Shown: piece after piece, positions 7,874-15,496 of the stretch
How the letters are laid out: each line of letters starts with the position of its first letter
Position numbering within the stretch: the stretch's first letter is position 1
Assembly (NCBI RefSeq): GCF_019039035.1
Contig: NZ_JAHNZT010000038.1
Coordinates: 1 to 64,000 of the forward strand
Length of the DNA: 64,000 nt
Source of the DNA: Citreicoccus inhibens
GTDB lineage: Bacteria; Myxococcota; Myxococcia; Myxococcales; Myxococcaceae
Direction: 5' to 3'
Notes under the pieces: generated by a model
The model's database searches: none
What the model was told of the DNA's origin: nothing
Seen by the model: the letters and a program-made list of their open reading frames with translations, nothing else
Made by a program: the position numbers and the translations under genes

Positions 7874-10704
7874 CGCTTCACATGGCCTGTTCGGGCCCGC
7901 GCGCGCCTCCGATGAACAATCAAACCGAACAGCAGCCACAAGCCCGAGCCCACCCCCGCGCCCCCTGCCCCGCAGCCGCAGCCGCTGTCTCCCAACCCGT
8001 AATAGAACTGCGGGAGGCCCTCTCGCACCGTGGGAGGCGGATCCACCGGGGGGATGACCACCGGGTGCGGATCCACCGCGCGCGCCGCGATACACCCCGT
8101 CAACGGCCGGGGGCTCACGGATGACACGACATCCGGGGGTGGCAACGCGGGCACCTGGGTCAACAGGCCCGCGTGAACCAGGAACTCGCCCACCAGTTGA
8201 CCTCGCGTGCTCCCACTGGAGAGGCCCTCGAACGGAACCCCGAGGAACAACACGGTGCCGCCAGGCGAGGAGGCCACCCCGGCGCCCAGGCCCGTGCCGG
8301 CGTAGCGCAGCACGCCCGTGCCGCCCGCCAGCGGAGACAACACCTCGGGGGTTCCCACGGCGTAGGCCCCCAGCGTGCCATCGTCCAGGCCCACGGCGCC
8401 CACGCCCGCGAGCCAGTCGCCCGGCGCGCCCTCGACTCGGAGCGGCGGCGTCCCCACCAGGACCGAGGCCCGCAGGATGTCCGCGAGGAAGGCCCGGTCC
8501 GCGTCGCTGCCCTGGGCCAGCGCGGACGCCACCCGGGTGCCGGACACCAGCAGATGTCCGCCGCCGAGCACGAACGCGCGCAGCGCATCCTGCGCCTCCC
8601 GCGACGGCCCGAGCCCCCCCACCCCACCGCGCCCCATGAACCAGTCCACCACGCGATAGCCCGAGGGCGACACGAGGCCGGCCGCCATCGCGCCACTCGT
8701 CGCGCCATCGAAGGACTGCGCCGCCAGGGCGAACGCGGCACCGTGACGCGTGAGATAGCCTCCGTCGTTCATCGACTCGATCAGCACGCGGACCGGGGCC
8801 TCCAGGTCGTAGGCCTTCAGCTCCTCCGCGCACGTCATCGTCGCGTCCAATCGCTCGAACGCGTTGACGAGCAACACGGCCGCCGTCGTCCCCGCGCGAA
8901 CGCCCACCGTGGCCGAGGGGAAGGACTCGCCGCCCGCGTTGAGCGCCGCGACGCGGAAGTACTTCACGGTGCCCACCGCCACGGGGAGGACCCATGAGGT
9001 CCCCGTCACGTCCGTGCCCTCGTCCCAGCCGAGGCCATCCACGCTCTGATAGACGCGATAGCCCGTGGCCCCGTCACGCCCCTCCTCCGTCGGGTCCAGG
9101 GTCGGCGCGGCCCAGCGCACCTCCACCGAGCCCTCCGCCACCGTGCGCGCCACCACGGCCGTCGGAGCCTCGGGAGGCAGGCTCACGGCCACGGAGTCCC
9201 GCGCCGCGAAGTACTTGATGAGCCCCTGGACAATGGCCCGCGCGGCCACGTGCCGCACCCCCGGCTCCTTCAGCTTCGCCGCGTCCGCCGTGGCGTCGTG
9301 ATAGGCCATCTCCAGGAGCACGCTGGGCATCTCGGGGTTGTGGGTGGGGTTCACCTCGCCCAGGTTCGCCGAGCGCAGCGAGCGCACCTTCCAGTTCGGA
9401 TCCACCTCGCGCTTCATGTCGCGGGAGATTTCATCCAGCAGGGCGCGCGCCATGATTTCGCTGCCCGGCACGCCCGTGAAGTTGTACGTCCCGTCCACCG
9501 GGTTGGGGCCGTAGACGTAGCCCTCGGTGCCCACCACGTTGCCCGTCGTCGAGGCGTTGGTGTGCCAGGCCACGTAGACCGCGTCCTCGCCGTCCTCGTG
9601 CAGCCACGCCGCGAAGCGCGGGCGCGCCGACACGTCCGCGTTGCGCTCGTTGCCCAGGCCATTGGCGCCCGTGGGCGCGTACACGATGGCCGGCGCGCCG
9701 CTGAACTGCACGTGGTAGCGCGCGCTCTCCTCCGAGCGCGGACGCGCGAGCATGGCCACCGTGCCATCGCCCACGTCACCGCGCCCACCGCCGAGGCGCA
9801 CCGCGTCCGCGGACACCGTGGCGCCCGGCGTGGCCGAGTCGTTCAGCAGCGTCACCGCCCCCGAGTCCGGATGCGTCCCCGCGCGGAAGAAGAAGCGCCC
9901 CAGGAGCATCCACGTGCCCCCGTGGCGGCGCTGGTTGACGCGGAAGTGGCTCTCGCCGCCCGCGTGCCGCACCACGTAGTGCGCGTCCGTCGCGCGCGTG
10001 GGGTCCGAGCCATACGAGACGTAGACGTTGTACGCCGCGTCCGCAGGCACGTCGGGCGCCCACGTCGCCTGCGCGGATGCGACCGAGGTCGTCGCCACCA
10101 CGCGCGTGGTGCCCTGCGTGAACGGCTCCGTTGCGTTCGTCAGGGGCGGCGCCACCGTCTTCCAGCCGGGCTGCGCGGGCGTGCTGAAGAGCGTGGCGTC
10201 CGACTCGGCGTAGCCCGCCTCGCCGTCGTCCACGATGACCATCAGCGGATTCAGGTCCGTCTCGCGCACCGGAATCACCGTGGCGCCCGCGCCCACCAGC
10301 ATGGGCAGCAGTTCCTGGCTGGCGACCTCCATGGAGATGAGGTCCTCCACCACCGCCCACGAGTTGCCGCGCTGGGTCGCCCACCGGCGCAGCGAGCTGT
10401 CTCGATAGAACCCGTGTCCAGGGCTCAGGTACACGACCTTGCCGGACAGCGCGCCCGTCCGCTCGCGTCCCTGCGGAACGCCCGCGAGCGCGGACTTCGT
10501 CCCTCGCGTGGGAGCCTCGCGTCGCACGCCGGCGGGCTCGTGCGCGGACATCCGGGATTCATGGGGGCGCGGGCCGGGGGCAGGCAGGTACTGCACGCCG
10601 GGCGGCTCCAGGCCCCAATCATCCCCCTCGAAGGAAGGCGCGGGTTCTTGAGCCGCCGCCAGTGTCGAGGTCAACAACAGGGCCGCCACACAGTCGAGTC
10701 GCAT
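7870..10704 (-). CDS. secreted N-acetylmuramoyl-L-alanine amidase with golvesin-like insert and MYXO-CTERM-like tail
   Basis: About 944 residues with an N-terminal signal peptide (MRLDCVAALLLTSTLAAAQ). An amidase_3 zinc hydrolase is split: the first half (~70-165) carries the metal-binding YLSPGHG and SMEVASQE; a golvesin/xanthan-lyase-like beta domain (~165-310) is inserted; the second half (~325-500) supplies VAWHTNAS and the catalytic Glu in VLLEMAYHD. A fibronectin type III domain (~515-610) and a larger unassigned domain follow. The C-terminus has GCGCG, a hydrophobic stretch and HRRRARAR, resembling MYXO-CTERM sorting signals for cell-surface anchoring. It would cleave the amide between MurNAc and the stem peptide. 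GTG three bases upstream is an alternative start. Confidence 0.85.
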   Translation of the reverse strand: MRLDCVAALLLTSTLAAAQEPAPSFEGDDWGLEPPGVQYLPAPGPRPHESRMSAHEPAGVRREAPTRGTKSALAGVPQGRERTGALSGKVVYLSPGHGFYRDSSLRRWATQRGNSWAVVEDLISMEVASQELLPMLVGAGATVIPVRETDLNPLMVIVDDGEAGYAESDATLFSTPAQPGWKTVAPPLTNATEPFTQGTTRVVATTSVASAQATWAPDVPADAAYNVYVSYGSDPTRATDAHYVVRHAGGESHFRVNQRRHGGTWMLLGRFFFRAGTHPDSGAVTLLNDSATPGATVSADAVRLGGGRGDVGDGTVAMLARPRSEESARYHVQFSGAPAIVYAPTGANGLGNERNADVSARPRFAAWLHEDGEDAVYVAWHTNASTTGNVVGTEGYVYGPNPVDGTYNFTGVPGSEIMARALLDEISRDMKREVDPNWKVRSLRSANLGEVNPTHNPEMPSVLLEMAYHDATADAAKLKEPGVRHVAARAIVQGLIKYFAARDSVAVSLPPEAPTAVVARTVAEGSVEVRWAAPTLDPTEEGRDGATGYRVYQSVDGLGWDEGTDVTGTSWVLPVAVGTVKYFRVAALNAGGESFPSATVGVRAGTTAAVLLVNAFERLDATMTCAEELKAYDLEAPVRVLIESMNDGGYLTRHGAAFALAAQSFDGATSGAMAAGLVSPSGYRVVDWFMGRGGVGGLGPSREAQDALRAFVLGGGHLLVSGTRVASALAQGSDADRAFLADILRASVLVGTPPLRVEGAPGDWLAGVGAVGLDDGTLGAYAVGTPEVLSPLAGGTGVLRYAGTGLGAGVASSPGGTVLFLGVPFEGLSSGSTRGQLVGEFLVHAGLLTQVPALPPPDVVSSVSPRPLTGCIAARAVDPHPVVIPPVDPPPTVREGLPQFYYGLGDSGCGCGAGGAGVGSGLWLLFGLIVHRRRARARTGHVKR

Positions 10705-10784
10705 CACGGGTCGGACCTTACCCGTTCAGACTCACACGGCAATCGCACCCGTGGATGCTAGCCTGCTCATCCCTTCACGCTCCG

Positions 10785-11429
10785 ATGACCGTCCCTGCCA
10801 CTCCGCCTCCCCGCTTCCCCTCCCGGCGCAGCACGGGGCTCCTCGCCTCCTTCGGACACGCCTGGGCGGGCCTCATCCACACCGTCGTGTACCAGCGCAA
10901 CATGCGCATCCACGTCGTGTCCGCCGCGCTCGTGGGAATGGTGGGCAACGGCATCGCGCTGGGGCTCGCGGAGAAGGTGACGCTCATCTTCTGCGTGGTG
11001 CTCATCTTCTTCGCGGAGATCCTCAACAGCGCGCTGGAGCAGCTCGTCGACCTGGCCGTGCAGCAGTTCGACGAGAAGGCCCGCCTCACCAAGGACGCGG
11101 CCGCCGCGGGCGTGCTCGTGCTCGCGCTGGGCACGGTGGTCATCTTCGCCGCCATCCTCGTGCACAACTGGGAGACGGTACGCACCAGCACCGAGGCCAT
11201 CGTGAGACAGGTCGCGCTGGGGCTGCCGCTCACCGCGTGCGTCACCGTGCTCGTGCTGCCTCAGCCTCGGCCGCGCTGGGTGGACGCGCTCGCGCTCATG
11301 GGCGGCTTCGCGCTCCTGGCCTGGATGGCCACGTTCTCGGCCAGCCTCGTGTTCACCGTGCTGACCGCGGGCCTGCTCTTCATCGCGGGGTCCGCCGCAC
11401 GCATGCGGCGCCGAGAGCGCGGCGGATAG
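10785..11429 (+). CDS. dgkA: diacylglycerol kinase family membrane protein (DgkA/undecaprenol kinase-like)
   Basis: 214 residues from the internal ATG; earlier in-frame ATGs add an unlikely hydrophilic leader overlapping the divergent amidase promoter. The family core SFGHAWAGLIHTVVYQRNMRIH is followed by a membrane segment and the signature EILNSALEQLVDLA with the catalytic/metal Glu residues. These small integral kinases phosphorylate diacylglycerol or undecaprenol using ATP. The usual ~120-residue protein is here extended by about 70 residues with two more predicted membrane helices and an Arg-rich end. Confidence 0.85.
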   Translation: MTVPATPPPRFPSRRSTGLLASFGHAWAGLIHTVVYQRNMRIHVVSAALVGMVGNGIALGLAEKVTLIFCVVLIFFAEILNSALEQLVDLAVQQFDEKARLTKDAAAAGVLVLALGTVVIFAAILVHNWETVRTSTEAIVRQVALGLPLTACVTVLVLPQPRPRWVDALALMGGFALLAWMATFSASLVFTVLTAGLLFIAGSAARMRRRERGG

Positions 11430-11486
11430 CTCGCGAAGCGCCGAGCGCGCGGCGGGCAACGCACGGGGCGCCCGGAGCGCGGGCAC

Positions 11487-11510
11487 AAAAAAACCGGCGG
11501 CCGCCGGTTC
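11487..11510 (-). terminator. Rho-independent terminator
   Basis: Perfect palindromic hairpin aaccggcggccgccggtt (11492-11509) followed on the minus strand by seven Ts (plus-strand a-run 11487-11493). It terminates the small minus-strand gene at 11592-11804 and may also slow the convergent dgkA transcript. Confidence 0.75.
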
Positions 11511-11591
11511 ATCCGCCACCACGCGGGCGGGAGCCCCGAAACCAGTCCGGAGCCCACTCGCCCGCGAGGGTCTGGGGGAAAGCCTAATGAC

Positions 11592-11804
11592 TCAGGCGCG
11601 CTGGCGCCACTCGGCCCCTTGCTCCGGTGTCGCCTGGACGGCAACGCCCTTGTCGCCTTCCTTCAACTCCGCCAGGTCCGTGGTCACGAGGTCCAACAGC
11701 TCCGTGGCGATGCCGATGACCTGGTGGGGCGTGTAACCACTCGCGCGCAGCTGGTTGAAGAACGTGCGCGCCAGGATCCGGGTGCCCTTTTGGTCGGTGC
11801 TCAC
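11592..11804 (-). CDS. small conserved-looking protein of unknown function
   Basis: 70 residues from the GTG at 11804, which has GGAGG eight nt upstream; the longer ORF would add ~100 low-complexity residues. Predicted mostly helical: RILARTFFNQLRASGYTPHQ and IGIATELLDLVTTDLAELKE look like two amphipathic helices. No cysteine, no signal peptide. I do not recognise the family. It is monocistronic, with its own terminator and a sigma-54-like site upstream. Confidence 0.7.
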   Translation of the reverse strand: MSTDQKGTRILARTFFNQLRASGYTPHQVIGIATELLDLVTTDLAELKEGDKGVAVQATPEQGAEWRQRA

Positions 11805-12127
11805 TGTGAATGCCTCCGAAGGTGGCGCGAAATGAGGCGGCGCCGGGAAATCACGGGGCCCAGCTAGTTCAACCGCCGTGCCAGCCGTTGCCTTCCGGAC
11901 GGATTCCCCTGCGTTCCTCGGGGGTTGAAGCGGCGTGGCGCTGGCATCCCCACTCGGAGACTGCGAAACCGGCTTCGCACCTCGCGGGCGCACCGGGCCT
12001 GTAGCACCCCCAGGTGCATCGGCGGGTACGCACCCCGACTGCCAGGCGGCGGCCCGCCGTGTTTTCAAGTGCTTGCATTCTTTCAACAGGGTGGAGCAGA
12101 TACGCGCCCCCACCAGGAGCGGAACAG
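11805..12127. other. 323-bp divergent intergenic region
   Basis: No convincing gene. It carries the sigma-54-like site for the minus-strand gene and, near 12073, a TTGCAT with no good -10 partner that might serve the flavoprotein gene. The sequence is otherwise GC-rich with short inverted repeats; no riboswitch family was recognised. Confidence 0.6.
11868..11883 (-). promoter_or_regulatory. sigma-54-like promoter for the 70-residue protein
   Basis: Minus-strand TGGCAC, five nt, TTGAA. The -24 half is a perfect match to TGGCAC and the spacing is exact, but the -12 reads TTGA instead of TTGC, losing the usually invariant C. A start near 11855 would give a ~50 nt leader that includes the GGAGG site. 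Motif only; no experimental support. Confidence 0.35.
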
Positions 12128-13723
12128 ATGGCGTATCGGGTGAACAACATCGGGCTGTGGCTGGACGAGCCGGAGGAGCTGCTCGGTCAGCGCGCCGCGG
12201 AGAAGCTGGGCGTCACCCGGAGCGACCTCGCTTCTGTGCGCGTCATCCGTTCGGTGCTGGACGCTCGCAAGAAGGGCAGCCCGCGCTACATCTACACGCT
12301 GGAGGTGGAGCTCGCGAAGGGGCGCAAGCCCGCGCGCCTGCCCCCCGACGTGGGCGAGGCGCCCCCTCCTCCCGAGGCCCAGCCCCGGGTGAAGGAGCCC
12401 GAGCAGTGGCCCATCGTCATCGGGACGGGGCCCGCGGGCCTGTTCGCCGCGCTGGGGCTCCTGGAGCGCGGCGTGCGCAGCATCCTCCTGGAGCGAGGCC
12501 GCGAGGTCATCACGCGCCGCAAGGACGTGGCCAAGCTCATGCGTGACGGCACGCTCGACCCCGAGAGCAACATGAACTTCGGCGAGGGTGGCGCCGGCGC
12601 GTACACGGACGGCAAGCTGTCCACGCGCATCAACCACCCCATGGTGCGCAAGGTCATCGAGGCGTTCGCCCGCTACGGCGCGCCGGACCACATCCTGATT
12701 GAGGGCAAGCCGCACATCGGCTCGGACCTCCTGCCGGGCGCGGTGGCCAGGCTGCGCGAGGAGCTCATCGCGGGCGGCTGCCAGGTGCACTTCGAGACGC
12801 GCGTGGACGACCTGCTCTACAAGGACGGCCACATCGCGGGCGTGAAGCTCTCGGATGGCCGCACGCTGGAGAGCAACCGGGTCATCCTGGCGCCGGGCAA
12901 CTCCGCGCGCGAACTGTACGAGCGCTTCGCCACCGATGGCCGCGTCAGCGTGGAGGCCAAGCCGTTCGCGCTCGGCTTCCGCGCCGAGCATCCCCAGGCC
13001 CTCATCAACAGCATCCAGTACGGCGCCGCGGCGAAGAATCCGCGCCTGCCCCCCGCCGACTACAAGCTGGCCGAGAACCTGGACGTGGACGGCGAGGTGC
13101 GCGGCATCTACTCGTTCTGCATGTGCCCCGGCGGAATCGTGGTGCCCACTCCGACGGAGGAGGGGCTCCAGTGCACCAACGGCATGAGCAACTCGCGCCG
13201 CAACGCGCGCTACGCCAACGCGGGCATCGTCGTCTCCGTGTCCGTGGCGGACTTCGAGCGCGAGGGCTTCACCGGCCCGCTCGCGGGGCTCAACTTCCAG
13301 CGGCACTGGGAGCAGAAGGCGTATGAGCTGGGCGGCGGCCGCTTCTTCGCGCCGGCGCAGACCATCCCGGACTATCTGGCGGGCCGCGTGACGAAGGATC
13401 CGGGCGGCACCAGCTACCGACCGGGCCTGGCGCACGAGAACCTCAACCGCCTGTTCCCCGAGCGCCTCACCCAGTCCATCAAGGGCGCGCTGCGCACGTT
13501 CGATCGGAAGATGCGCGGCTTCATCAGCGACGAGGGCAAGCTCATCGGCATCGAGAGCCGCACCAGCTCGCCCCTGCGCATCACGCGCGGCGACGACCTC
13601 CAGTCGGTGTCCATGCGCGGCCTGTACCCAGCGGGCGAGGGCTGCGGCTACGCGGGCGGCATCGTCTCGTCGGCCATTGATGGGCTGCGCATCGCTGAGC
13701 AGATTGCGACCGAGCTGACTTGA
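12128..13723 (+). CDS. FAD-dependent dehydrogenase of the COG2509 type
   Basis: 531 residues from the ATG preceded by CAGGAGCGG. After a ~95-residue N-terminal domain there is a dinucleotide-binding VIGTGPAGLFAALGLLERG (~100-118) and a second FAD-contact ERGREV. The middle contains the family-typical NFGEGGAGAYTDGKLSTR and the metal/flavin-proximal CMCPGGIVVPTPTEEG; the C-terminus ends with GLYPAGEGCGYAGGIVSSA, the second FAD motif. COG2509 proteins are uncharacterised soluble flavoproteins; substrate unknown. The N-terminal domain (YRVNNIGLWLDEPEE...) is typical of the family. Confidence 0.85.
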   Translation: MAYRVNNIGLWLDEPEELLGQRAAEKLGVTRSDLASVRVIRSVLDARKKGSPRYIYTLEVELAKGRKPARLPPDVGEAPPPPEAQPRVKEPEQWPIVIGTGPAGLFAALGLLERGVRSILLERGREVITRRKDVAKLMRDGTLDPESNMNFGEGGAGAYTDGKLSTRINHPMVRKVIEAFARYGAPDHILIEGKPHIGSDLLPGAVARLREELIAGGCQVHFETRVDDLLYKDGHIAGVKLSDGRTLESNRVILAPGNSARELYERFATDGRVSVEAKPFALGFRAEHPQALINSIQYGAAAKNPRLPPADYKLAENLDVDGEVRGIYSFCMCPGGIVVPTPTEEGLQCTNGMSNSRRNARYANAGIVVSVSVADFEREGFTGPLAGLNFQRHWEQKAYELGGGRFFAPAQTIPDYLAGRVTKDPGGTSYRPGLAHENLNRLFPERLTQSIKGALRTFDRKMRGFISDEGKLIGIESRTSSPLRITRGDDLQSVSMRGLYPAGEGCGYAGGIVSSAIDGLRIAEQIATELT

Positions 13724-13768
13724 GCTTTCCCCGTGGACCGGGGGAGGCTCGTGCGAGGAGCGATGGCC

Positions 13769-14155
13769 ATGCCCTATCAGGTGCGGACCCCGGACGGTGA
13801 GCTGACCTACCCCACGCTGGGCGACGTCGAGCAGGCCTATGTCCAGGGGCTCATCTCCCCCGAGGACGAGGTGCGCGAAGAGGGCGCCTCGGCCTGGCGT
13901 CACGCCGGCTCCATCCCCGCGCTGGCGAATGCACGGGACAAGACCCAGGAGCTGCTGGCACGCCGGGCTCAAATCTACACCGTGGGCCTCGGGGTCTTGA
14001 TGGGGACGGTGGCCGCGATCCTCCTGCTCCGCGGCCACCTGTACGTGACGTCGGTGATTGGAATCGTGCTGGCCTTCCTGACGGCCTCGCTGTTCACCCG
14101 CGTGGCGTACCGGGCGTACGTCCGGCCGGGCGCCCCCGCCACACCCAGGCGCTAG
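13769..14155 (+). CDS. GYF-like domain membrane protein
   Basis: 128 residues from the ATG with GAGGAG eight nt upstream; earlier GTG/ATG starts are too close to or upstream of that site. Residues 1-50 (PYQVRTPDGELTYPTLGDVE, then EDEVREEGASAWRHAGSI) resemble GYF_2/DUF4339 domains that bind Pro-rich peptides. Two membrane segments follow (~72-90 and ~94-112), ending in a short basic tail. Function unknown; it follows the flavoprotein by 45 bp and could be cotranscribed. Confidence 0.7.
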   Translation: MPYQVRTPDGELTYPTLGDVEQAYVQGLISPEDEVREEGASAWRHAGSIPALANARDKTQELLARRAQIYTVGLGVLMGTVAAILLLRGHLYVTSVIGIVLAFLTASLFTRVAYRAYVRPGAPATPRR

Positions 14156-14309
14156 CTGGCTCGGCGGCCCGGCTTGTTCCCTCCCCTGCCCCTCGGAGCG
14201 GGGGCCCGGCGTTCGCCGCCAGCGCGACCCGCGCGGCCCATGTTTTCCCCCTGGCGGATGCCCCGCGGACAGGCCCGCGCCTCGGCTTCGACCAGGGGAG
14301 GACGCCGAC

Positions 14310-15449
14310 GTGTACAGCACCTACCTGTCTCGCGAAGCAGCTCGGCGGCTGCGCCATGGGAGCCCCTGGCTGCGCCGCGAGGACATCGTCTCCATGGAAG
14401 GCACGCCCCAGCCCGGCGAGCCCGTGCAGCTGCGCGACGAGGACGGGCAGGTGCTGGGCCTGGGCGACGTGGACCTGGAGGCCTCGCCCGCGGTGCGGCG
14501 GCTGGGCCTGCCCGACGACGTGGAGGAAGGCCCCATCCCCCGCTACCTGCGCCACGCCTTCGAGCGGCGCGCGCAGTGGGTGGATGACCCGCGCTTCTGC
14601 CGCATCGTGAACGATGACGGAGACAGCCTGCCCGGCCTCATCGTGGACCGCTACGAGAGCCACTTCGTCATCCAGACGCTCACCCGCTCCATGGACGCGC
14701 GCCATCAGGAGATCACGCGTGCGTTGGGCGAGGTCGCGGGCGCCAGCTCGGTGCTGCTGCGCAACGACACGCTCCGGCGCCGACGCCTGGGCCTGCCGCT
14801 GCAACGGCCCCATGTGCTGTACGGCACCCCGCCCCGCTGGTTCCGCCTGCTGGAGATGGGCGCGCGCTTCACGGTGGACCTCACCTACGGCCGAGGCACC
14901 GGCTACCCGTACGCGCTGAGGGACCTGCGCCGCTTCGTGGCGCACCTGGCGCAGGGGACGCGCGTGCTGGACGCGGCGTGCGGCGTGGGCGGCCTCTTCG
15001 TCCACGCGGGGCTGCATGGCGCTCGGCAGGTGCTCGCGTTCGACGCGGATCCCGACACGGCGGACCTCGCGCGGGAGAACGCCGAGGCCAACGGCCTCAT
15101 GGGGCGGGTGACCGTGGCGCGCGGCGAACCCCTGGAGACGCTCACGGAGTTGACGGACACCTTCGACCTGGTCCTGTTGGACACCCCTGGGCTCCAGGGC
15201 GCGGAGGAGTTCGTGCGGCGCATGCGAGGTGCCCTCCAACGCACCCGCCATGGCGGGTTCCTGCTGGTCGTGGGCTACCGTCCCCCATTGGCCCCGGGTG
15301 AATTCGACACGCTGGTGGCCAGCGCGTGTGAGCAGGAGGCCCGGCCGGCCTTCCGTCTGGCGCGCCTGGGACTGCCTCCGGACCATCCCACCCCCGTGGG
15401 CTCCCCGGGGGTCGACACCCTCGACGCCGTGGCCTTGGAGGTGAGCTGA
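14310..15449 (+). CDS. RlmI-like class I SAM-dependent methyltransferase, diverged
   Basis: 379 residues from a GTG with GGAGG at 8 nt. Domain order is that of RlmI-type 23S rRNA m5C methyltransferases: an N-terminal PUA domain (~5-75), the linker DSLPGLIVDRYESHFVIQ, then a Rossmann methyltransferase with SAM motif VLDAACGVGG (~216-225). Two family signatures are changed: the GxxTGFYLDQRxNR segment reads GRGTGYPYALRDLRR, and the DPPxF catalytic loop reads LLDTPGLQG. It may methylate another substrate or be a binding-only paralogue. Activity is therefore uncertain. Confidence 0.75.
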   Translation: MYSTYLSREAARRLRHGSPWLRREDIVSMEGTPQPGEPVQLRDEDGQVLGLGDVDLEASPAVRRLGLPDDVEEGPIPRYLRHAFERRAQWVDDPRFCRIVNDDGDSLPGLIVDRYESHFVIQTLTRSMDARHQEITRALGEVAGASSVLLRNDTLRRRRLGLPLQRPHVLYGTPPRWFRLLEMGARFTVDLTYGRGTGYPYALRDLRRFVAHLAQGTRVLDAACGVGGLFVHAGLHGARQVLAFDADPDTADLARENAEANGLMGRVTVARGEPLETLTELTDTFDLVLLDTPGLQGAEEFVRRMRGALQRTRHGGFLLVVGYRPPLAPGEFDTLVASACEQEARPAFRLARLGLPPDHPTPVGSPGVDTLDAVALEVS

Positions 15450-15496
15450 CTCCATTCGCCCCCAGGGCCCTGCTCGGTGGTAGTGTCCGCGCCGCG

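Noticed and set aside
12014-12127. Upstream extension of the flavoprotein by 38 residues
   Set aside because: The extension is Arg/Ala-rich and unlike the family; the ATG at 12128 has a good ribosome site.
12083-14320. 745-codon minus-strand frame opposite the flavoprotein gene
   Set aside because: Low-complexity shadow; the opposite strand encodes a protein with clear FAD motifs and a ribosome site.
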